NCBI GenBank assembly: GCA_018241455.1
Contig: JAFEDW010000066.1
Coordinates: 1-9,101 of the forward strand
Reading direction: 5' to 3'
DNA length: 9,101 bases
DNA from: Pseudomonadota bacterium
GTDB lineage: Bacteria > Pseudomonadota > Gammaproteobacteria > Steroidobacterales > Steroidobacteraceae
Part shown: positions 1 to 4,531 of the stretch, in pieces
How positions within the stretch are numbered: position 1 is the first letter of the stretch
Layout of the letters: each line of letters opens with the position of its first letter
The notes under the pieces: model-generated
The model's input: only the letters and a program-made list of their open reading frames with translations
What the model was told of the DNA's origin: nothing
The model's database searches: none
Made by a program: the position numbers and the translations under genes

Positions 1-771
1 ACGGCGCTGAGCCAGAATGCGAGCCTGGTCGCAAGCCGCCTGGCCGCCGACATCGCGCACGACAATTACCTCACCGCGATCGGCGGGCACCTGCCGCAGA
101 TCAACGCCTCCGCCTCGCGTTCGTGGGATCTCAGCAATTCCAACACGACCAACGTGACCAACCCGATGACGGGGCAGGCGATCAATACGCAGGATATCGT
201 CTGGTCGGTCGGCGTGACCGTGCCGATCTTCAGCGCCGGCGCCACGCAGTCGAAGGTGCGCCAGGCCCATTACCTCTGGAACGCCAGCAAATCGGGCTAC
301 GAGCTCACGCTGCGCCAGACCGAACAGCTGGCGCGCGATTCCTACCAGGGCGTCATCAGCCAGATCGCGCAGGTCGGCGCGCTCAAGCAGGCGGTGGAGT
401 CGAACCAGATCTCGCTGCAGGCGACCGAAGCGGGTTATGAGGTCGGCACGAAGACGGCGATCGACGTGCTCAGCGCGCGCCAGGCGCTGGTGCAGGCACA
501 GACCAATTATGCGCAGGCGAAATACGCCTACCTGAACAACATCATTGCGCTGCGGCTGGCAGCCGGAAATCTCGACCGCGCGACGATCGCGCAAATCAAC
601 AGCTGGCTGGTGCAGCCGCCTCCGCCGGCGCCGGATCCCGCCACGACGGGTCCGGCAGCAGCGCCCGCCGCTGCGCCGGCAGCGCCTGCGGCCGCACCCG
701 CAGCACCGGCCACGTCTCCCGATGCGGCTCCTCCGGCTAGCGCGACGCCGGCTTCGCCAGGCACTCCCTGA
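1..771 (+). CDS. tolC: TolC-family outer membrane efflux protein, C-terminal part (5' end outside window)
   Basis: This is the last 256 residues of an outer-membrane factor, the trimeric barrel-and-coiled-coil duct that carries type I secretion substrates and RND/ABC efflux cargo across periplasm and outer membrane. The frame is open from base 1, so the start lies upstream. Residues 71-80 (GVTVPIFSAG) are the typical strand and turn before the second helical repeat. A long heptad-like helix follows. Residues from 145 (GYEVGTKTAIDVLSARQAL) and from 177 (YLNNIIALRLAAGNLD) match the conserved TolC end of the second repeat, where E. coli TolC has GYSVGTRTIVDVL. After the fold ends near residue 205 comes a 51-residue tail of mostly Ala and Pro, unusual in length and not part of the OEP domain. 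The gene is convergent with waaA and their coding ends overlap by 35 bases. TolC rather than a CusC/OprM-type factor is favoured by the GYxVGT motif, but the N-terminus cannot be checked. Confidence 0.9.
   Translation, partial: TALSQNASLVASRLAADIAHDNYLTAIGGHLPQINASASRSWDLSNSNTTNVTNPMTGQAINTQDIVWSVGVTVPIFSAGATQSKVRQAHYLWNASKSGYELTLRQTEQLARDSYQGVISQIAQVGALKQAVESNQISLQATEAGYEVGTKTAIDVLSARQALVQAQTNYAQAKYAYLNNIIALRLAAGNLDRATIAQINSWLVQPPPPAPDPATTGPAAAPAAAPAAPAAAPAAPATSPDAAPPASATPASPGTP
616..768 (+). repeat. Low-complexity Ala/Pro-rich tail of TolC
   Basis: Codons for 51 residues, of which 39 are Ala or Pro by my count, run from a PPPPAPDP segment through irregular PAAAPAAP units to the stop. The DNA is an imperfect repeat of gcngcnccn triplets. 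It follows the last recognisable TolC helix and lies on what should be the periplasmic C-terminal side. Tails of this type are usually flexible, and their length can vary by slippage. The distal end (737-768) is also the antisense of the waaA C-terminus. Confidence 0.8.
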
Positions 772-2041
772 TCATCACCAGCGCCTGATCGAGTGCGCCG
801 CGGTTCGCGGCGACGGTGGCCTGCGCGGCCTTGCCCATGCGCGCGCGCGCCGGGCTGTCCGCCAGCAGCACTTGCACGGCCGCACCGAGTTCGGCGGCAT
901 CGCGCACCAGCTGCAATCCGCCGTTCTGCTGCAGCAGCCGCGCGACATCGGGCGCGTTGCCCTGCGCAGGACCTGCGAGTGTGGCCACGCCCAGCGCAGC
1001 CGGCTCGAGCAGGTTGTGGCCACCCACCGGCACCAGGCTGCCGCCGACAAAGGCCACGTCGGCGGCAGCGTAGAAATCCTCGAGCTCGCCGATCGTGTCG
1101 AGCAGCAGCACGTCGATTTGTGCAGCGGCAACGCTCGTGCCGGCGGGATCGGCGAGCGCCGCGCTGTGCCGCAGCCAGCGCAGGCTGCGCTCGTCCAGCA
1201 GGCGCGCCACCTCGTCGAAGCGCGGACGATGCCGCGGCGCCAGCACCAGCAGCGCCTGCGGCCATGCGGTACGCAGCGCGGCGTGCGCGGCCAGCGCCGC
1301 CTGCTCCTCGCCGGCGTGCGTGCTGCCGGCGACCCACAGCGGCCGCGCGGCAGCGTAGCGCGCGCGCAAAGCCACGCCGCCCGACACGACGCCGGGCCTG
1401 GGCTCGCGATCGAATTTGATGTTGCCGCAGACGCGCACGCGCGCGGCCGGCGCGCCCAACGAGATGAAACGCTCCGCGTCGGCGGCGGACTGAGCCGCGA
1501 TCAATACGCGCCGGCCGAGTGCCGGCTGCAGCAGCGTGTTGAAGCGCGACCAGCGCGCGCGGCTGCGTGCCGACAGGCGCGCGCTGACGATCAGCACGCC
1601 TACGCCGGCGCGATCGCATTCGTCGAGCAGGTTGGGCCACAGCTCGGTCTCCATGACCACGAGCAGCGTCGGTCGCAGGCGCCGCAGCGCGGCGCGCACG
1701 CACCACGGCAGATCGTAGGGCGCGTAGCGCGCGTCGACGCCTGATTCGAATGCGGCGCGCGCCCGCGAGCGCCCGGCAGGTGTCGCACTGGTGACCGCGA
1801 GCGGCAGCTCCGGCCACTCGCGGCGCAGTGCCGCCACCAGGCTGGCGGCGGCCTGAACTTCGCCGACCGAGACCGCGTGCAACCACAGCCCGCGCTGCTC
1901 GCCCTCGAGTGGCGCGCCGCAGCCGAAGCGCTCGCGCCAGCCGCGCCAGTAGTCGCGATCGCGGAAACCCCGCCAGAGCACGACCAGGCTCGCCAGCGGC
2001 AGCGCCAGCAGCACCAGCAGCGTGTAGAGGCGACGCGCCAT
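737..2041 (-). CDS. waaA: 3-deoxy-D-manno-octulosonic acid (Kdo) transferase WaaA/KdtA
   Basis: This 434-residue GT-B glycosyltransferase moves Kdo from CMP-Kdo to the lipid A precursor at the inner face of the cytoplasmic membrane, the first step of LPS core assembly. An N-terminal hydrophobic helix (about residues 5-24) followed by basic residues fits the membrane anchor. HAVSVGE (55-61) carries the catalytic Glu61. ETELWPN (131-137), GNIKFD (206-211), AGSTHAGEE (238-246), PRHRPRF (269-275) and VGGSLVPVGGHNLLEP (332-347) are the conserved acceptor and CMP-binding motifs of the family. Length is close to E. coli WaaA (425). The ATG is 10 bases after the kdkA stop, so the two are almost certainly cotranscribed; no strong Shine-Dalgarno is seen. 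WaaA proteins paired with a Kdo kinase are often monofunctional (one Kdo added), but the sequence alone does not prove that here. The 3' end overlaps tolC tail to tail. Confidence 0.97.
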   Translation of the reverse strand: MARRLYTLLVLLALPLASLVVLWRGFRDRDYWRGWRERFGCGAPLEGEQRGLWLHAVSVGEVQAAASLVAALRREWPELPLAVTSATPAGRSRARAAFESGVDARYAPYDLPWCVRAALRRLRPTLLVVMETELWPNLLDECDRAGVGVLIVSARLSARSRARWSRFNTLLQPALGRRVLIAAQSAADAERFISLGAPAARVRVCGNIKFDREPRPGVVSGGVALRARYAAARPLWVAGSTHAGEEQAALAAHAALRTAWPQALLVLAPRHRPRFDEVARLLDERSLRWLRHSAALADPAGTSVAAAQIDVLLLDTIGELEDFYAAADVAFVGGSLVPVGGHNLLEPAALGVATLAGPAQGNAPDVARLLQQNGGLQLVRDAAELGAAVQVLLADSPARARMGKAAQATVAANRGALDQALVMIRECLAKPASR

Positions 2042-2051
2042 GGGTGCCAGC

Positions 2052-2819
2052 CTAGCCGTTCTGCATCGCCGGCACTTGCTGCAACTGGATGGCCGTCGCG
2101 AGGTAACTGTCGAGCAGCACCTGCCAGTCGGCGGCCGTGAAGCGTTCGGCGCCGAGCCCGGCCGTGAGCTTCAGCAACGAGCGGCGCAGGCGCACCAGGT
2201 TCGCATCGCTCCACCAGCCCGGCGCGCGCAGCGTGCCGCGATCGAAATCGATGACCCAGATGTCGCTTTCCTCTTCACCCAGCAGGATGTTGTGCGCGTT
2301 GAGGTCGGCGTGGCAGACGCCGCGCGCATGGAAGTAGCGCAGGCAGCGGCCAAGCGCCATCCAGGTGCCGAGTGGAACGGGCGCTGCGCCGATCGCCGCG
2401 GCGAGCGAACGGACGCCGCGAATGCGCTGCACCAGCAGATCGGCGCTGTACGTGTTGCCGCGCCGCCGATAACCGGCGGCGATCGGCATCGGCACCGGGA
2501 GCCCGGCGCGGTGCATGTGGTAGAGCAGATGCCACTCGCGGAACGAGCGGGTTTGTTCCGCGCCGCGCCACACGTAGCGGTCGCCCATGAGTCGCGCCAT
2601 GAGGCCGCCGCGCCGGTAGTGGCGCAGCACGAGGCTCCGGCCGTCGGCCTCGATCAGCGCCGTGGAGCCGCGCCCTTCGCTCGCCGCATCGACCGCGCCG
2701 CGCGCGGCCCACCACTTGGCGTCGAGCCAGCCCGGCGCCGCATTGCCGGCACGGGAGCTGTCATATAGCATCGCGCCGCCAGCGAATTCCTGGATGCGGA
2801 CCTCGGCGCCGACGGCCAT
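2052..2819 (-). CDS. kdkA: 3-deoxy-D-manno-octulosonic acid kinase (KdkA, Kdo/WaaP kinase family)
   Basis: This 255-residue protein is close to the length of Haemophilus KdkA (about 241). The family is eukaryotic-like kinases that phosphorylate Kdo at O-4 with ATP, after or during WaaA action, on the cytoplasmic side of the inner membrane. Visible motifs are LVLRHYRRGG (63-72), the YVWRGAEQTRSFREWHLL region (82-99), GLPVPMPIAAGYR (106-118), the catalytic loop HADLNAHNILL (170-180; Asp172, Asn177) and the metal-binding DFD (191-193), equivalent to DFG. The open frame runs much further upstream, opposite the GT9 gene, but similarity to the family begins only near MAVGAEVRIQEF, so I place the start at 2819. 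An in-frame GTG at 2837 and a TTG two codons before the ATG are alternatives. No clear Shine-Dalgarno is present. The gene is first in a kdkA-waaA unit and divergent from the GT9 gene. Confidence 0.92.
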   Translation of the reverse strand: MAVGAEVRIQEFAGGAMLYDSSRAGNAAPGWLDAKWWAARGAVDAASEGRGSTALIEADGRSLVLRHYRRGGLMARLMGDRYVWRGAEQTRSFREWHLLYHMHRAGLPVPMPIAAGYRRRGNTYSADLLVQRIRGVRSLAAAIGAAPVPLGTWMALGRCLRYFHARGVCHADLNAHNILLGEEESDIWVIDFDRGTLRAPGWWSDANLVRLRRSLLKLTAGLGAERFTAADWQVLLDSYLATAIQLQQVPAMQNG

Positions 2820-2855
2820 GAAGTTCAATCGAGACACTGCCCACCCGGTTCCTGC
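2820..2855. promoter_or_regulatory. 36-base divergent start region between kdkA and the GT9 gene
   Basis: The start codons of two oppositely oriented LPS genes are only 36 bases apart. This is too short to hold two separate sigma70 promoters plus leaders, so any promoters must overlap each other or lie in the opposing coding sequences. I find no convincing -35/-10 pair or Shine-Dalgarno here. It is listed as the likely shared control region on position alone. Confidence 0.35.
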
Positions 2856-3902
2856 ATGATCGATGCGCCCGCGCCGCCGCGCTCGTTGTGCATCCTGCGG
2901 CTTTCCGCGATCGGCGACGCGACGCATGTCGTGCCGATCGTCCGCACGATCCAGCATGCCTGGCCCGACACCCGCATCAGCTGGGTGATCGGCCGGCCGG
3001 AATCGCGACTGCTGGGCCTGCTGCCCGAGGTCGAGTTTATCATCATCGACAAGCGCTCCCTGCTCGAGGGCGCGCGAACGCTGCGGCGCGCGCTGCATGG
3101 CCGCCGATTCGACGTGCTGCTGCACATGCAGCTCGCGTTGCGCGCGAGCCTGTATTCCATGCTGATCCCGGCGCGGGTGCGCATCGGCTTCGATCGTGCG
3201 CGGGCGCGTGAGCTGCAATGGCTGTTCACGAACCGCAGCATCGCGGCGCGCCGCGATGAACACGTGCTCGACAGTTTCTTCGGATTCACCGACGCGCTCG
3301 GCATCGGCACGCGCCGCCTCGAATGGAACCTGCCGCTGCCGCCGGCGGCACGGGACTGGGCGCGAGCGCAGATTCCGGACGGACAGCGCGCACTGATCGT
3401 CAGCGCCTGCTCGAGCCATCGAGGCCGCAACTGGAGCGTCGAGCGCTACGCCGCGGTGATCGACCACGCCGTCCGACGCCACGGCCTCGTGGTGTTGCTG
3501 TGCGGCGGCCCGAACGACTATGAACGCGGCGTCGCTGCGGCGATCGAACGCGCGGCTACGGTGCCGGTGCGCAATCTCGTCGGCAGCGACACGTTGCCAC
3601 AGCTGCTGGCACTGCTGGCACGCGCACGCGTCTTGCTGGCGCCGGATTCCGGTCCGGCGCACATGGCCACGATGGTCGGCACGCCGGTTATCGGCCTGTA
3701 TGCCGCGACGCGCAGTGCGCGCAGCGGCCCGTACCTGTCGCGGCAATGGTGCGTCGACCACTTCGCCGAGGCCGCCGTGCGCTTCCGTGGCCGTCCGCCC
3801 GAAGAACTCGCCTGGAGCGCGAAGCTCGAGGAGCCCGGCGTCATGGACCTGGTGACGACGGCAGAAGTGTGCGCCAGGCTCGATGCGCTGCTGCTAGCAT
3901 AG
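2856..3902 (+). CDS. Glycosyltransferase family 9 protein (LPS heptosyltransferase-like)
   Basis: This 348-residue cytoplasmic GT-B enzyme belongs to the ADP-heptose:LPS heptosyltransferase family (WaaC/WaaF/WaaQ). ILRLSAIGDATHVVPIVRTI (13-32) is the N-terminal acceptor-side motif; Asp21 occupies the position of the catalytic Asp in WaaC. WVIGRPES (43-50) and LLHMQLALRASL (88-99) follow. The C-terminal donor-binding half has SHRGRNWSVERYAAV (187-201), LLCGGPND (214-221), LVGSDTLPQLLALLARA (241-257), APDSGPAHMATMVGTPVIGLY (262-282) and RSGPYL (289-294). Length is normal for the family (320-360). The ATG is supported by the position of the family motif, although no Shine-Dalgarno is evident. 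The neighbouring kdkA-waaA and the downstream DUF6165 gene place it in inner-core assembly. Whether it acts as heptosyltransferase I, II or III cannot be decided from the sequence, so no symbol is given. Confidence 0.9.
   Translation: MIDAPAPPRSLCILRLSAIGDATHVVPIVRTIQHAWPDTRISWVIGRPESRLLGLLPEVEFIIIDKRSLLEGARTLRRALHGRRFDVLLHMQLALRASLYSMLIPARVRIGFDRARARELQWLFTNRSIAARRDEHVLDSFFGFTDALGIGTRRLEWNLPLPPAARDWARAQIPDGQRALIVSACSSHRGRNWSVERYAAVIDHAVRRHGLVVLLCGGPNDYERGVAAAIERAATVPVRNLVGSDTLPQLLALLARARVLLAPDSGPAHMATMVGTPVIGLYAATRSARSGPYLSRQWCVDHFAEAAVRFRGRPPEELAWSAKLEEPGVMDLVTTAEVCARLDALLLA
3895..3900 (+). promoter_or_regulatory. TANNNT hexamer (TAGCAT) exactly 6 bases before the DUF6165 ATG
   Basis: TAGCAT lies at 3895-3900, inside the last codons of the GT9 gene, followed by six bases and then ATG at 3907. 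As a -10 element it would start transcription on the A of the ATG. It matches TATAAT at 4 of 6 positions, and no -35 box is seen about 17 bases upstream. Read-through from the GT9 gene is the simpler source of the message. Confidence 0.2.
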
Positions 3903-3906
3903 GCCG

Positions 3907-4299
3907 ATGCAAGACATCCTGGTGCCGGTGTCACCCGGCGAGCTGCTCGACAAGATCACGATCCTGCGCATCAAGTCGGCGCGCATGAGCGATGCAGCCA
4001 AGCTCGCCAACGTCCGCCATGAACTCGCGCTGCTCGAACAGACCTGGGCCACCGCGGTGCCGGCGGGCCAGTCGGTCCTCGAAGAGGAACGCGCGCTGCA
4101 GGCGGTCAACGAGCGGCTTTGGGACGTAGAAGACCGCCTGCGCGACCTCGAAGCCGCGCAGCGCTTCGACAAGGACTTCATCGAACTGGCGCGCGCGGTC
4201 TATGTCACCAACGACGAACGCGCGGCGATCAAGAAGCGCGTGAATGCGCGCCTGGGCTCGAAGCTGGTCGAGGAAAAATCCTACCGCCCGTATCGTTGA
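3907..4299 (+). CDS. DUF6165 family protein
   Basis: This is a 130-residue soluble protein of unknown function. The N-terminal block VPVSPGELLDKITILRIKSARM (6-27) followed by a NVRHELALLEQTW stretch is the signature I recognise as DUF6165, a family seen next to LPS and glycan genes. The middle (about 60-92) is rich in Glu, Arg and Leu (ALQAVNERLWDVEDRLRDLE) and should form a helical or coiled-coil pair. The C-terminal part (RFDKDFIELARAVYVTNDER, then AIKKRVNARLGS) ends in the basic SYRPYR. There is no signal peptide or membrane segment. It starts 4 bases after the GT9 stop, so translation is probably coupled. No catalytic motif is visible; a structural or regulatory partner of core glycosylation is an inference from position only. 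Confidence 0.8.
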   Translation: MQDILVPVSPGELLDKITILRIKSARMSDAAKLANVRHELALLEQTWATAVPAGQSVLEEERALQAVNERLWDVEDRLRDLEAAQRFDKDFIELARAVYVTNDERAAIKKRVNARLGSKLVEEKSYRPYR

Positions 4300-4303
4300 T
4301 GCC

Positions 4304-4325
4304 GGCCCGCTCGGCGATGCGGGCC
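4304..4325. terminator. GC-rich hairpin between convergent genes (possible bidirectional terminator)
   Basis: A perfect 7-bp stem, GGCCCGC (4304-4310) with GCGGGCC (4319-4325), encloses an 8-base loop. It lies between the DUF6165 stop and the zinc-finger gene stop, and its last base is the first base of the zinc-finger TAG stop. Neither strand has a U-tract after the stem, so it is not a classical intrinsic terminator. It may stall polymerase or protect the 3' ends of both convergent messages. Confidence 0.4.
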
Positions 4326-4519
4326 TAACGCTTCAGCGTGTATTCGGCGCCGCAGTAGCCGCACTTGGCGAAACCAGTCTGCTCGATGGCGAGGTATACG
4401 CGCGGGTGCGAGTTCCACAGCGTCATGCCCGGCCCCGGGCAAGACAGCGGCAGGTCCTTCAGCGTGACCTCGTAATGATTCTGCGTGTTGGCCGGTTGCG
4501 GCGCGGTGCTGGCGTTCAT
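4325..4519 (-). CDS. CHCC zinc-finger domain protein (NDUFS6-like, zf-CHCC)
   Basis: This 64-residue protein consists almost wholly of the small zinc-binding domain that is also found in the NDUFS6 subunit of mitochondrial complex I. The ligands are Cys27 (LPLSCPGPGMTLWNSHP), His38, Cys53 and Cys56 (CGYC), the expected C-x10-H-x14-C-x2-C spacing. The bacterial family is a short orphan zinc-finger protein of unproven role. I chose the ATG at 4519 because it gives the usual family length. The longer open frame upstream runs inside glnE and has no family similarity. The start is 7 bases beyond the glnE stop, so cotranscription is likely. A GGAG lies 13 bases before the ATG, rather far for a ribosome site, while a perfect TATAAT sits 6 bases before it. 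Confidence 0.88.
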   Translation of the reverse strand: MNASTAPQPANTQNHYEVTLKDLPLSCPGPGMTLWNSHPRVYLAIEQTGFAKCGYCGAEYTLKR

Positions 4520-4525
4520 GGGCGC

Positions 4526-4531
4526 ATTATA
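4526..4531 (-). promoter_or_regulatory. Perfect TATAAT 6 bases before the zinc-finger gene ATG
   Basis: Read on the minus strand, TATAAT ends 6 bases (GCGCCC) before the ATG at 4519, and it contains the TAA stop codon of glnE. Used as a -10 element it would place +1 on the A of the start codon, giving a leaderless message independent of glnE. No recognisable -35 hexamer is found at 16-18 bases, so the case rests on the -10 match and its spacing. Confidence 0.4.

Noticed and set aside
601..770. Repeat array or CRISPR-like element in the tolC tail
   Set aside because: The periodicity is the codon repetition of an Ala/Pro tract with no spacers or regular repeat unit.
528..1886. Long minus- and plus-strand open frames overlapping waaA (528-1886 -, 545-1744 +)
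   Set aside because: Both are out of frame with waaA, Arg-rich and without motifs; waaA carries all family motifs in its own frame.
2820..3761. Upstream extension of kdkA to a 569-residue protein
   Set aside because: The added N-terminal part runs antisense through the GT9 gene, is low-complexity Arg/Ala/Gln, and precedes the normal start of the KdkA family. The true protein starts at 2819.
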